From the NCBI GenBank assembly GCA_036258055.1, contig DATAEK010000393.1, positions 1-59,464 on the forward strand: 59,464 nucleotides of DNA, given 5' to 3'. How positions within the stretch are numbered: position 1 is the first letter of the stretch; every line of letters starts with the position of its first letter. The stretch comes from DATAEK01 sp036258055. GTDB taxonomy: Bacteria > Acidobacteriota > Vicinamibacteria > Vicinamibacterales > 2-12-FULL-66-21. The position numbers and the translations under genes were made by a program. The notes below the pieces were generated by a model that saw only the letters and a program-made list of their open reading frames with translations, was not told where the DNA came from and did not search any database. Below, one piece after another: positions 29,140 to 39,183 of the stretch.

Positions 29140-30156
29140 TCAGTACACGATTCGGGCGGCTACACCCCAACTTCGTCCGGCCGCCTCGGACCCTGTGGTG
29201 AACTGACCGTCGACCAGAAGTGCTCCGAGCGCGAGGTAGCTGCCGCCGACGCTCACAGCCGGCGCGCGTCCGCCACGCTGATCGCCGATGGAGTTGACGT
29301 TGAAGCCTGCTCTCGCGAACACCCGGCGGACGAGATGCGCTTCGCCACCGATTGCGATGTTCCTGACGTCGCCGTGTGGCCCGGTCGTCTTGTTCAAGTC
29401 GGCATCGAATGCCACGGTGAGCCCCGCCGGCGAGACGAACGCCACTCCGGCGCGACCCTGCCGCTGGAGACGGAGGCTCGAGGTCTCCTCATCCACGGTT
29501 TCGAACTCGGGCTCCGTCAGGTTGCGGACCGTCACGCCCGCTCGCATCTTTCCGAGGATCGCCATCACGCCCACGTCTGCGTCGAATTTGTTGCTGGCGC
29601 GTCCGATCAGATCGCTCGATTCGTCGAGGAGGTCGTCCGGGTCGGCCCCGAGCACAACCCCGGAGGACGCGATCCCTCGAACGAGCTTCGCGGTCCCGCC
29701 GACGGCCAGGTAGTCACCGATCGACTGCACGACCGTCGCGCCGATGTGGTGGGTGATGAGCGTTGCCACGTTGTTGTCGATCAGCGCCGGACGCGGTACC
29801 CCGGGCGACGGGAGGAACGTCGGCCGCGCGATCGTCTCGCGGAGGCGGTAGTAAGACAGCCCGAAAGCCGGCATGCTCAGCGCGATGACCCCGGCGGACG
29901 TGCTTCCTGCTCCAATCTCCAGATCGTCGGGCGCCGACTTGGCCGCCTTCCAGTCGAGCAACAGGCTGAAATAGCTCCCTTTCGCGAGCCCGGCCGGGTT
30001 CCAGTAGACGGCCGAGGCATCATCGGCTACGCCGACGAAAGCCCCACCCATCCCGGCGGCACGTGTCCCGAGCGTCTCGAAGCTCTGCGCGAAACCAAGG
30101 GCGGGCCACAACCCAATCACTGCCGCTGCGACGAGCGGCCGCACGATCCATCTCAT
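29140..30156 (-). CDS. outer-membrane beta-barrel protein, PorV/FadL-like
   Basis: A 338-residue exported protein with signal peptide VAAAVIGLWPALGFAQ. The mature start FETLGTRAAGMGGAFVGVAD and AVYWNPAGLAKG are the family mark of PorV/UPF0164 and FadL-type barrels, and amphipathic strands continue to the end (AAGRSWGVAARIVY, terminal aromatic residue). The exact function is unknown; it may be a porin or a lipid or hydrophobe transporter. It lies upstream of pilB and is divergent from the Yip1 gene. Confidence 0.8.
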   Translation of the reverse strand: MRWIVRPLVAAAVIGLWPALGFAQSFETLGTRAAGMGGAFVGVADDASAVYWNPAGLAKGSYFSLLLDWKAAKSAPDDLEIGAGSTSAGVIALSMPAFGLSYYRLRETIARPTFLPSPGVPRPALIDNNVATLITHHIGATVVQSIGDYLAVGGTAKLVRGIASSGVVLGADPDDLLDESSDLIGRASNKFDADVGVMAILGKMRAGVTVRNLTEPEFETVDEETSSLRLQRQGRAGVAFVSPAGLTVAFDADLNKTTGPHGDVRNIAIGGEAHLVRRVFARAGFNVNSIGDQRGGRAPAVSVGGSYLALGALLVDGQFTTGSEAAGRSWGVAARIVY

Positions 30157-30278
30157 GGCCAGTCAGCTTAGCGTACGACGGTTGCAGCCGAACCCCCGTC
30201 GGTCCCTAACCCCTACAGCTTTCAGGTACTTCCAAGCCGCCGGGCGGGAACCTGGGACGGCCACCTTTCGTATGGAAC

Positions 30279-30287
30279 TGCTATACA
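30279..30287 (+). promoter_or_regulatory. extended -10 promoter for the Yip1-efflux operon
   Basis: TGCTATACA is an extended -10 (TGN followed by TATACA). No good -35 is visible at 17 nt upstream, which extended -10 promoters do not need. Transcription would begin near 30294, about 50 nt before the ATG at 30345. Confidence 0.6.
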
Positions 30288-30344
30288 ATCTTCTCGTCCC
30301 CGAGGCGGACGCCGAGGGTTGCACACTCCAACACCCTTTCTTTT

Positions 30345-31085
30345 ATGGCCAACACAACCGCACCGATTGTGGCGAGCTCCGTACCAAAGAAGGGCCTTTT
30401 GGCACGTTTCTTCGGCATGATCACGTCGCCCAAGGAGACGTATCAGTCGGTCGTGGCGCATCCGCAGTGGTTCGGGATGTTCGCGCTGACCGTCCTCATC
30501 ATCGCCATCTGCGCCGCGGCGCCCCTAACGACCGAAGCCGGCCAGCAGGCGCAGGTCGAGAATCAGGTCACCCAGATGCAGAACTTCGGCATGCAGGTCA
30601 ACGACCAGCAGTACGCCCGCATGCAGAAACAGGCCAGGTTTGCGCCCTACTTTGCGGCCGGCGGGATCATCGTCGCGTCGCCGATTTTCGCCTTGATTTT
30701 CACGGGCATCCTCTTCGCCGTCTTCAACGCCGCGCTCGGCGGAGAAAGCACGTTCAAGCAGCTCTTCAGCGTCTGGGTTCATTCGGGCGTAATCTCAACG
30801 CTGGGTCAGCTCTTTACGGCGCCGATCAACGTGATCCGCGGCTCGGTGGGCAGCAGCACGAATCTCGCCGTCTTGTTGCCGATGATTGAGGAGGGCTCCT
30901 TTCTCGGCAAGCTGCTCGGCATGATCGATCTGTTCGTGGTCTGGTGGGTCATCGTGCTCGCCATCGGCCTTGGCGTCCTCTATCGCCGGCGGACGCAGCC
31001 GATCGCCATGACCTTGTTCGGCGTGTACGCCGTGATCGCGATCGGAGCGGCTGTGATCATGAGTCGTTTGGGGGGAACGCATTGA
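30345..31085 (+). CDS. Yip1-family membrane protein
   Basis: A 246-residue protein with a cytoplasmic start (KKGLLARFFGMITSPKETYQ, the Yip1 entry motif with SPKETY) and five hydrophobic helices (WFGMFALTVLIIAICAA, IIVASPIFALIFTGILF, SGVISTLGQLF, IDLFVVWWVIVLAIGLGVL, MTLFGVYAVIAIGAAVI). The function of bacterial Yip1 proteins is not known. It overlaps the MacA-like gene, so it belongs to the same operon. Confidence 0.88.
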   Translation: MANTTAPIVASSVPKKGLLARFFGMITSPKETYQSVVAHPQWFGMFALTVLIIAICAAAPLTTEAGQQAQVENQVTQMQNFGMQVNDQQYARMQKQARFAPYFAAGGIIVASPIFALIFTGILFAVFNAALGGESTFKQLFSVWVHSGVISTLGQLFTAPINVIRGSVGSSTNLAVLLPMIEEGSFLGKLLGMIDLFVVWWVIVLAIGLGVLYRRRTQPIAMTLFGVYAVIAIGAAVIMSRLGGTH

Positions 31086-32431
31086 GTCGTAACAAGAAGA
31101 TCCTGATCGGCGTGGGGGTGCTCGCGATTCTCGGCGCCATTGCTTTCGCGAACTTCAAGTTCAAGCGCACCGAAGGCGTCACCGTCAACACCGAAGCCAT
31201 CAAGAAGCGGAACCTCGAGGCGATCGTGTCCGCGTCGGGAAAGATCCAGCCGAAGCGCTCCGTGAACATCAGCGCCGACACGATGGGCCGGGTGACGAAT
31301 CTGGCCGTCGAGGAAGGCAATCGCGTCAACAAGGGTCAGTTCCTCCTGCAGATCGATCCGAAAAACCTGGCGAGCGCGTTCAACCAGTCGGAGGCATCGC
31401 TGGCGGCGTCGCGTTCCCAGATGGAACAGCTTCGCGTCACGGCGGAGAGCGCCAAGGCGTCGTTCAAGCAGGCGCAGGACGCGTTCAATCGGCAGCAGCA
31501 GCTCTGGAAGGGGGGGCTGACCACGAAGGAAGCCCTCGACAGCGCCGAGAGCACGCTGAAGATGCGCCAGGCTGAGGCCAATGCCGCCGAGCGCCAGATC
31601 GAGACACAGCGGCTTCGCGTGCAGCAGGAACAGGCGTCGCTCGAGAATGCGAAGTACAACCTGAGCAAGGTGCGCATCGAGTCGCCCATCAAGGGGATCG
31701 TCACGCGCCGGAATATCGAGGAAGGTGAAACCGTCGTCATCGGCACGATGAACAACGCCGGCACCGTGCTGCTCACGATTGCCGACATGTCGGTCATCGA
31801 GGCGGAAGTCGAGGTGGACGAAACCGACATTCCGAGCGTGCGGTTCGGGCAGACGGCCAAGGTCACAATCGACGCGATGCCTGGCAAGACATTCACCGGG
31901 AAGGTCACCGAGATCGGCAACAGCCCCATCCAGACGACGGGTCAGACGTCGACGACGCAGGCGACGAACTTCAAAGTCGTCGTGACGCTGGACAGCGAGA
32001 TCGCCGACGTCCGTCCTGGGTTCACGTGCACGGCCGAGATCACGACCGCGACGCGCAAGGACGTCGTCGCGGTGCCGATTCAGGCCACGACAGTCCGGGA
32101 GATGGTCGTCAACGAGAAGGGGGACCTCGTCCGCGACCCGGAACCGGCAAAGAAGGGACCCCGGCGCGCGGGGGGCGTGCAGGCCTCGGAGCTCAAGCCC
32201 GGCGAGTCGCGGAAAGAGCTCGAAGGCGTGTTCGTCGTGAAGGACGGAAAAGCGGTGTTCACGCCGGTCAAGACCGGCATCGCGGGCGACAAGTACTTCG
32301 AGGTCACCAGCGGCCTGGCCGAGGGCGACAGCGTCATCGTCGGGCCGTTCAGCTCGGTTCGTGAGCTCGCCGACGGCGCGGCGGTCAAGATCGAACAGCC
32401 GACGACGCGGGCGCCTGGCCGTCCAAGCTAG
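31082..32431 (+). CDS. MacA/HlyD-like periplasmic adaptor protein
   Basis: About 449 residues. The start is TTG at 31082 after GGGGGG, overlapping the Yip1 stop codon. An N-terminal anchor helix (KKILIGVGVLAILGAIAF) is followed by a biotinyl/lipoyl-like half motif (GRVTNLAVEEGNRVNKGQFL), a long alpha-hairpin (residues 90-190, Gln/Ala-rich) and the second half motif VRIESPIKGIVTRRNIEEGE, then beta-barrel and membrane-proximal domains. Such adaptors link ABC or RND pumps to an outer-membrane channel. The stop codon lies within the edge of a REP-like element. Confidence 0.9.
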   Translation: MSRNKKILIGVGVLAILGAIAFANFKFKRTEGVTVNTEAIKKRNLEAIVSASGKIQPKRSVNISADTMGRVTNLAVEEGNRVNKGQFLLQIDPKNLASAFNQSEASLAASRSQMEQLRVTAESAKASFKQAQDAFNRQQQLWKGGLTTKEALDSAESTLKMRQAEANAAERQIETQRLRVQQEQASLENAKYNLSKVRIESPIKGIVTRRNIEEGETVVIGTMNNAGTVLLTIADMSVIEAEVEVDETDIPSVRFGQTAKVTIDAMPGKTFTGKVTEIGNSPIQTTGQTSTTQATNFKVVVTLDSEIADVRPGFTCTAEITTATRKDVVAVPIQATTVREMVVNEKGDLVRDPEPAKKGPRRAGGVQASELKPGESRKELEGVFVVKDGKAVFTPVKTGIAGDKYFEVTSGLAEGDSVIVGPFSSVRELADGAAVKIEQPTTRAPGRPS

Positions 32432-32523
32432 GCGCGCCGCAGGCGCCCGCCGGAGCGGAGCGGGGCGAAGGGTCCCCGCGAGCGACGGCGATGGGGGGTC
32501 CGGCGGGGCGAAGCCCCCCGGAC
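32429..32523. repeat. REP-like element, type B, between adaptor and permease 1
   Basis: It begins at the end of the adaptor gene with GGCGCGCCGC, runs through GCCGGAGCGGAGCGGGGCGA and GCGAGCGACGGCGATGGGG, and ends GGGGCGAAGCCCC about 12 nt before the permease start. It matches the copy at 20632-20742. Confidence 0.85.
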
Positions 32524-32534
32524 GGAAAGCCAGC

Positions 32535-33758
<1,224 letters not shown>

Positions 33759-33761
33759 CCT

Positions 33762-33896
33762 TTGGCCACCATCCGATCCGGCCTGCTCGGCGAGATCGTC
33801 ACGATGTCGAGCGCCTGCGGCCCGCGCGAGGCGCGGAGTCGCCGGGCGCGAGCGAGCGGGGGTGGGGCCCCGCGAGCACTGAGGAAAGATGGCTAA
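33762..33896 (+). pseudogene. 5' fragment of a permease gene joined to a REP element
   Basis: A TTG start 3 nt after the permease 1 stop reads LATIRSGLLGEIVTMSS, matching the first residues of permease 2 (MANLRSGLLGEIVTMSV) but with mostly synonymous base changes. After codon 17 the frame runs into a type A REP element and ends at TAA 33894. It looks like the start of a related gene whose remainder was lost or replaced by the repeat. Confidence 0.6.
33806..33888. repeat. REP-like element, type A, before permease 2
   Basis: The element reads AGCGCCTGCGGCCCGCGCGA, then GCGAGCGAGCGGGGGTGGGG and CCCCGCGAGCACTGAG, the reverse complement of the type A order at 41789 and 59212. Confidence 0.8.
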
Positions 33897-35199
33897 TCTT
33901 CGTTCCGGCCTCCTCGGCGAAATCGTCACGATGTCGGTCGACACGCTGCGCACCAATAAGATGCGCTCGGCGTTGACGGTTCTCGGCGTCGTCATCGGCA
34001 TCATGTCGATCGTCGGCATGACGTCGCTCATCCGCGGCTTCGACGAGTCGTTGCGCGATTCGATCCGCGCGCTGGGTCCGAACACGATCATGGTCCAGAA
34101 GTTCAGCGGGCTGACGATCCTGAGCGGCAAGAGCTTCCTCGAGGTGGCGCGGCGGCCGAACCTGACCATGGAGGACGCGCGCGCCATTGCCCGCGAGTGC
34201 CCATCGGTGGCCATCATCGACGTGTGGCTCGGCATGATGGGTAATGCTCGCTCGCGCATGTATTACGGCCACGAACGCACGAAGCAACTGGGAATCCTGG
34301 GCGCGACCGAGAATTTCGCCGCCGTCAACTTCGTCAAGCTCGACATGGGCCGGTTCTTCATTCCTGGTGAAGTCGAGCATCGCCGTCAGGTCGTGGTCCT
34401 CGGTCAGACGCCGTACCTGTCACTGTTCAAGAACGTCGATCCGATCGGGAAGAAGGTGCGCATCGGCTCGAACGAGTTCACGGTCATCGGCGTGCTCGGC
34501 GCCCGTCCCAATCTTGGCGGGCTGGCTTCGGGCGCCGACGACTTCGCGGTGATTCCGTACAGCGCTCACGAGAAGTTCTACGGGAAACCGTTGAAGGGCT
34601 CGGCAAAGATCACGGCGGGCACATTCAACCCGGCCGTGTTTCGTACCGCGATGATCGCGGTCGTCCCGCGCGACGATGCCGGACGCGACGCGGCGATGCG
34701 CGAAGTCGAAGCGGTGATGCGCGTACGTCACAACCTGAAGCTGGATGAGCCCAACGACTTCGATCTCGCCACGCAGGACGCGGCGCTGAAGGTGTGGGAT
34801 CAGGTCAGCCGCGCGACGTTCCTGGCGCTGGTCGTCATCTCCTCGATTGCGCTGATGGTCGGCGGAATCGGCGTGATGGCGATCATGATGATCTCGGTCA
34901 CCGAGCGGACGCGCGAGATTGGCGTCCGCAAGGCGCTCGGTGCGCGGCGCCGCGAGATCCTCTGGCAGTTCCTGATCGAAGCCGCGTTCCTGACCTCGGC
35001 GGGGGGCGTCCTGGGCATCGTCCTGGGCAGCGGCATCGGACTGCTCGTCCACTGGTTGACGAAGTTCCCGATCTCGCTGCCCTGGTGGTCGTTCGCCATC
35101 GGGATCGGCTTCTCCGCGAGCGTCGGCATCTTCTTCGGGCTCTTCCCCGCCATCAAGGCCTCGCGCCTGGACCCCATCGAAGCGCTTCGGTACGAGTAG
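33889..35199 (+). CDS. MacB/FtsX-type ABC permease 2
   Basis: A 436-residue permease, same layout as permease 1 (N-terminal helix SALTVLGVVIGIMSIVGMT, periplasmic domain, C-terminal helices with SVTERTREIGVRKALGARRR and ASRLDPIEALRYE). The two are distant paralogues. A duplicated copy of its 5' end lies upstream of the intervening REP element. Likely forms a heteromeric permease pair with permease 1 or a second system sharing the adaptor. Confidence 0.92.
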   Translation: MANLRSGLLGEIVTMSVDTLRTNKMRSALTVLGVVIGIMSIVGMTSLIRGFDESLRDSIRALGPNTIMVQKFSGLTILSGKSFLEVARRPNLTMEDARAIARECPSVAIIDVWLGMMGNARSRMYYGHERTKQLGILGATENFAAVNFVKLDMGRFFIPGEVEHRRQVVVLGQTPYLSLFKNVDPIGKKVRIGSNEFTVIGVLGARPNLGGLASGADDFAVIPYSAHEKFYGKPLKGSAKITAGTFNPAVFRTAMIAVVPRDDAGRDAAMREVEAVMRVRHNLKLDEPNDFDLATQDAALKVWDQVSRATFLALVVISSIALMVGGIGVMAIMMISVTERTREIGVRKALGARRREILWQFLIEAAFLTSAGGVLGIVLGSGIGLLVHWLTKFPISLPWWSFAIGIGFSASVGIFFGLFPAIKASRLDPIEALRYE

Positions 35200-35231
35200 G
35201 GGAGCTCGAGACTCGGGGCTCGGACTCCGTC

Positions 35232-35261
35232 TTGAGTGTTCCCCAGCGCCTGCACTAGGAT
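35232..35261 (+). promoter_or_regulatory. possible promoter for the EF-G-like gene
   Basis: TTGAGT and TAGGAT are separated by 18 nt (each 4 of 6 to consensus). The 35200-35413 spacer otherwise holds only a GC-rich inverted region near 35360-35395 and no gene. Confidence 0.3.
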
Positions 35262-35413
35262 TGCCCTTTGGGCCCTCCTGGACCCTCCCATGCTCACGTC
35301 ATCAGTGGACGCACTCATCGTCAACCCGGCGGCCGCCGGCTCAGCCCGGCGGCTTACATCGGGGCCCCCGGCGCGCGCAGCCGGCGCGCTGGGGCCAAGG
35401 AAGGTACCCGCCC

Positions 35414-37504
35414 ATGAAGGTCTATGACGCGCAGTCCCTCAGAAACGTCGCCCTTGTCGGTCACTCGGGCGCCGGCAAAACACAGCTCCTCGCCTCGCTG
35501 CTGTTCGACGCCGGCGCTATGAACCGCCTCGGTCGTGTCGACGATGGCACGACCATCACCGACTACGACGAAGAAGCCATCGCCCGCAAGCACACCCTCG
35601 CATCCGGCATCGCCTATGCCGAATGGAACAAGACCAAGATCAATTTCATCGACACACCCGGTATGGCGAATTTCCTGAGCGATGCCCGCGCCGGCCTGCG
35701 CGTCGCCGACGCAGCGCTCGTCATCGTCGACGCCGTCGCCGGCGTCGAGGTGTCGACGGAAAAGGTCTGGTCCTTCGCCGAGGAGCTCAAGCTCCCGCGC
35801 ATCGTCGTGCTCAACCGCGTCGACCGCGAGCGCGCGAGCCTCGAGCGATCGATCGAGTCGCTGCGGTCGTTGTTCGGCCGCACGGTCGTACCGATTCAGC
35901 TCCCGATCGGCGAGGAGAAATCGTTCAAAGGCGTCGTGGATCTGGTCGCGCAGAAGGCCTGGACGTTCGCCGACGGCAAACCATCAGAGGCACCCGTGCC
36001 CGGCGACATGGCGGCCGCGGTTCAATCGGCTCGCGAGGCGCTCATCGAGATGGTCGCGGAAGCCGACGATGCGCTGATGGAGAAGTTCTTCGAGGAGGGC
36101 ACGCTGTCCCAGGACGAGCTCGTGGCGGGACTGAAGCGCGGCGTGGCCACTGCACGCATCTTCCCCGTGGTCTGCACGTCGGCGACGGCGAACATCGGGA
36201 TCCAGCCGCTCCTCGACGCGATCATCGCCTACGTGCAGTCGCCGGCGGAGCGTCCCTTCACGGCCGCGGCGGCGAAGAGTGACGACGAAGTGAACGTCGA
36301 CGCCTCGGACTCGGCGTCGGCTGCTGCGTTCGTGTGGAAGACGGTCGCGGATCCGTTCGCTGGTCGCATCACCCTCTTCCGCGTGATCAGCGGGGCCTTG
36401 AAGTCCGACTCGACCGTCAACAACGTGACCCGGGAAACGTCCGAACGGCTCGGCCATCTCGTGCTACTGCAAGGCAAGACGCAGACGCAGGTGCCCGAGA
36501 TCAAGGCGGGCGACCTGGGGGCGGTGGCGAAGCTGAAAGACACCCAGACCAACGACCTCCTGGCCGACAGGTCGCCGGCGTTCCGCGTCCCGGCCATCAA
36601 GTTCCCGGAGCCGGTCATCTCCTACGCGATCGAGCCGAAGAGCCGCGGCGACGAGGAGAAGATCAGCACCGCGCTGCACCGACTGCAGGAGGAAGACCCC
36701 AGCATCAGCTACAACCGCGATCAGCAGACAAAAGAGCTGCTGCTCGCCGGCCAGGGTCAGGCGCACATCGAGGTGACAGTCGCGAAGCTGAAGCGGCGCT
36801 TCGGCGTCGAGGTGATCCTGAAGCTGCCGCGGATTCCCTACCGCGAGACGATCACGGCTTCGACCGAAGCGCACGGGCGCCACAAGAAGCAGACGGGCGG
36901 CCACGGCCAGTTCGGCGACTGCAAGGTCCGCTTCGATCCGCTGCCGCGCGGCAGCGACTTCGAGTTCGTGGATGACATCTTCGGGGGCTCCATCCCGCGA
37001 CAGTACGTTCCGGCGGTGGAGAAGGGTCTACAGGACGCGCGCGTGCGCGGCTTCCTGGCGGGCTTCCCGATGGTGGATTTCCGGGCGACGGTCTTCGACG
37101 GCTCGTTCCATCCCGTGGACTCGAACGAGCTGTCCTTCAAGATGGCCGCGTCGCTGGCGTTCAAGGACGGCATGACGCGGGCCAGGCCGACCCTCCTCGA
37201 ACCGATCATGGACGTCGAGGTTTACGCGCCGAGCGACTTCGCGGGCGATCTGATGGGCGATCTCAACGGCCGCCGCGGCCGCATCGGCGGCATGGACACG
37301 CGAGGCGCCTCGACGATCATCCGGGCGAAGGTGCCGATGTCGGAGATGCTGACCTACGAGCAGCACCTCACGTCTGCGACCGGAGGCCGCGGCTCGTATC
37401 ACATGGAGTTCTCGCACTACGAAGAGGTGCCGTCGCACCTGCACGGCAAGATCATCAGCGCGGCCAAGGCTGAACGCGGTCAGGAGCCGGCCGAGGAAGC
37501 CTGA
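35414..37504 (+). CDS. EF-G-like translational GTPase (second FusA homologue)
   Basis: About 696 residues. G1 is GHSGAGKT (residues 16-23) in place of the AHIDAGKT of canonical EF-G, with DTPG as G3 and NRVD in place of NKMD as G4. EF-G domains II to V follow in order (QTGGHGQFGDCKV in domain IV, LLEPIMDVEVYAP and GGRGSYHMEFSHYEEVP in domain V). Bacterial EF-G-like paralogues of this form have uncertain roles, such as stress, ribosome recycling or fusidic acid tolerance. The true EF-G is encoded at 56573-58693. Confidence 0.93.
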   Translation: MKVYDAQSLRNVALVGHSGAGKTQLLASLLFDAGAMNRLGRVDDGTTITDYDEEAIARKHTLASGIAYAEWNKTKINFIDTPGMANFLSDARAGLRVADAALVIVDAVAGVEVSTEKVWSFAEELKLPRIVVLNRVDRERASLERSIESLRSLFGRTVVPIQLPIGEEKSFKGVVDLVAQKAWTFADGKPSEAPVPGDMAAAVQSAREALIEMVAEADDALMEKFFEEGTLSQDELVAGLKRGVATARIFPVVCTSATANIGIQPLLDAIIAYVQSPAERPFTAAAAKSDDEVNVDASDSASAAAFVWKTVADPFAGRITLFRVISGALKSDSTVNNVTRETSERLGHLVLLQGKTQTQVPEIKAGDLGAVAKLKDTQTNDLLADRSPAFRVPAIKFPEPVISYAIEPKSRGDEEKISTALHRLQEEDPSISYNRDQQTKELLLAGQGQAHIEVTVAKLKRRFGVEVILKLPRIPYRETITASTEAHGRHKKQTGGHGQFGDCKVRFDPLPRGSDFEFVDDIFGGSIPRQYVPAVEKGLQDARVRGFLAGFPMVDFRATVFDGSFHPVDSNELSFKMAASLAFKDGMTRARPTLLEPIMDVEVYAPSDFAGDLMGDLNGRRGRIGGMDTRGASTIIRAKVPMSEMLTYEQHLTSATGGRGSYHMEFSHYEEVPSHLHGKIISAAKAERGQEPAEEA

Positions 37505-37508
37505 GGTC

Positions 37509-38972
37509 TCACGCCACTTTCGCTTCGCGAATGGCGCGTCCGGCGGCGCGGATGTTGTCGAGCCGCATCTCCGAGTACTTGCGCGACAGCAGCACGCCGT
37601 GCGCGCCGCCGCGAAATGCGGCCGTCACCGCCTGATACACGTCGTCGGGCCGCGTCTTCTTGCTGGTCTGGGCCGTCGGGATGTCGATGTCGATGCCCGG
37701 CCAGATCTTCATGTCCGGGCCGGCGCCGGCGACGGCCCGGCGCGTCTCACGAAACACGTAGTCCGCAGCGAGACCTGAAGACGACAGCGTGTCGAGCGAC
37801 CGGTCGCGGAATTGCTGCACGTCGTAGGTGAACGCGAGCGCCTGATCGGCGGTGAGATCCGCCAGGACCGAGCGGTTGACGTTGCGCACGTACTGCGCCA
37901 GCCGCTCGCCGCCACACAGGTTGTAGATGACGACCTTCAGAAAGTCTGAATACCTGCTGAAGTCGCCGTAGTCCTGCTCGGCGCGATAGAGCCACGAGAA
38001 CGAGTTATTGTGCCAGATGTGCCAGCCGATGCCCTTCGCCGGTGCGATCTGGTGGGCGAGCCGGTGCATGTCGCGGTAGGTGTCGTTCAGCGCCTCGTTC
38101 CAGAGCCGCTCCCACGCGAGGATCTCCGGATACTTCACGAGGAGCCGCCAGAACGTCACGAACGCACCATCCGCCGGCTTCGCGCCGCCGCGGACCGCGT
38201 CGGCCCACGACATCAGACGGCTGTAACCTTCCTTCGCCCGATCGACGTTGATGCCGTCCTTCCGCGCGGCGTCGAGACAATACAGGCAGAAGCACGCGGC
38301 GCGTCCGCCGTTGCCGGCGGTGCCGTGATTGGCGACGAGCACGTTCCCGAGTGGCCCCTGCCTCTCGCTGCCCCACATCAGGCCGTCGACGTCGTACGAC
38401 CGCAGGTAGTCCTCGACCATGCCGAGCCAGAACTGCCGGGTGTTGGGGTTGCGCGAGCACGCGAAGGTGGACGGCGGCCCGCCCAGGACGACCTCGCGGG
38501 CTTTGTCGAAACCTGGGACGTCCGCCGCGATCACATCCTCGAACCAGCAGATGACTTTCATCCCGCGCTTGTGGGCGGCCGGCAGCACATCCGCGATGAC
38601 GTCGTAGCCCGGATGATCCGGCGCCTTCTCGGGTGCGATCGAGGTGTTCCGGTAGTACTGCGGATGCGGCGTCGCGAAGTTGCCGCCGCGAAAGCCGGTG
38701 TCGTACTCCTGCTTGCCGTGATCGGGGAGCGGCTGATTGGGAATCTGCCTGCCGCCGATCCCGCGGCCGTAGGTGAAGGTCGCGAGGAAGAGCGTGTTGA
38801 TGGACGCCATCTCCTGCAGCGCGTCGAGCACGCGGTCCGTGCCTTCGTCCTGGAACGACACGGCGCCGATCTGGATGCCCACCGTCGGCAGACGCTGTGC
38901 GTTCGGTACCCGTGCCGCCAGCGCGCCTCCGGCCAGCACGGCGGACGTCTCCAGGAACTCCCGGCGATCCAT
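37509..38972 (-). CDS. Tat-exported TIM-barrel protein, glycosidase-like
   Basis: About 487 residues from the ATG at 38972, chosen because it follows GAGGAGG and gives a twin-arginine signal MDRREFLETSAVLAGGALAA. The mature protein has strand-helix patterns of a family-10-like glycosyl hydrolase barrel (GMKVICWFEDVIA, YDVDGLMWGSERQGPLG, GIGWHIWHNN, DMKIWPGIDIDIP, GGAHGVLLSRKYSEM) and a Cys-rich CFCLYCLDA segment. The catalytic residues are not assigned. It converges with the EF-G-like gene, 4 nt apart at the stops. Confidence 0.75.
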   Translation of the reverse strand: MDRREFLETSAVLAGGALAARVPNAQRLPTVGIQIGAVSFQDEGTDRVLDALQEMASINTLFLATFTYGRGIGGRQIPNQPLPDHGKQEYDTGFRGGNFATPHPQYYRNTSIAPEKAPDHPGYDVIADVLPAAHKRGMKVICWFEDVIAADVPGFDKAREVVLGGPPSTFACSRNPNTRQFWLGMVEDYLRSYDVDGLMWGSERQGPLGNVLVANHGTAGNGGRAACFCLYCLDAARKDGINVDRAKEGYSRLMSWADAVRGGAKPADGAFVTFWRLLVKYPEILAWERLWNEALNDTYRDMHRLAHQIAPAKGIGWHIWHNNSFSWLYRAEQDYGDFSRYSDFLKVVIYNLCGGERLAQYVRNVNRSVLADLTADQALAFTYDVQQFRDRSLDTLSSSGLAADYVFRETRRAVAGAGPDMKIWPGIDIDIPTAQTSKKTRPDDVYQAVTAAFRGGAHGVLLSRKYSEMRLDNIRAAGRAIREAKVA

Positions 38973-39033
38973 CTCGACCTCCTCGCGTTGAACGGGCACA
39001 AGAATACCCGGCTCGCGTTGCCAAGGACCGCTG

Positions 39034-39078
39034 AAAACACGAAGGCCGGGCACACTCCTGAAGCGCTGCCCGGCCTTC
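39034..39078 (-). terminator. probable terminator of the ribosomal superoperon
   Basis: A perfect 12-bp stem (GAAGGCCGGGCA and TGCCCGGCCTTC) with a 14-nt loop, followed on the minus strand by GTGTTTTC. The T-run is short, so termination may be partial. It lies about 110 nt after rplQ, the last ribosomal gene. Confidence 0.6.
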
Positions 39079-39094
39079 GCGTTATCTTTCGGAC

Positions 39095-39181
39095 GGTTTT
39101 ACCGTTTACCCGTCGCCCTTTGCCTTACCCTTTGCCATTTACCCTTTGCCATTTACCATTTGCCATCTGCCATTTACCATC
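39095..39181. repeat. heptamer tract H3, words TGCCATT and TACCATT
   Basis: The tract directly after the rplQ stop codon reads in 7-nt steps TGCCATT, TACCCTT, TGCCATT, TACCATT, TGCCATC, TGCCATT, TACCATC. There is no inverted arm in the window. Confidence 0.85.
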
Positions 39182-39183
39182 CG

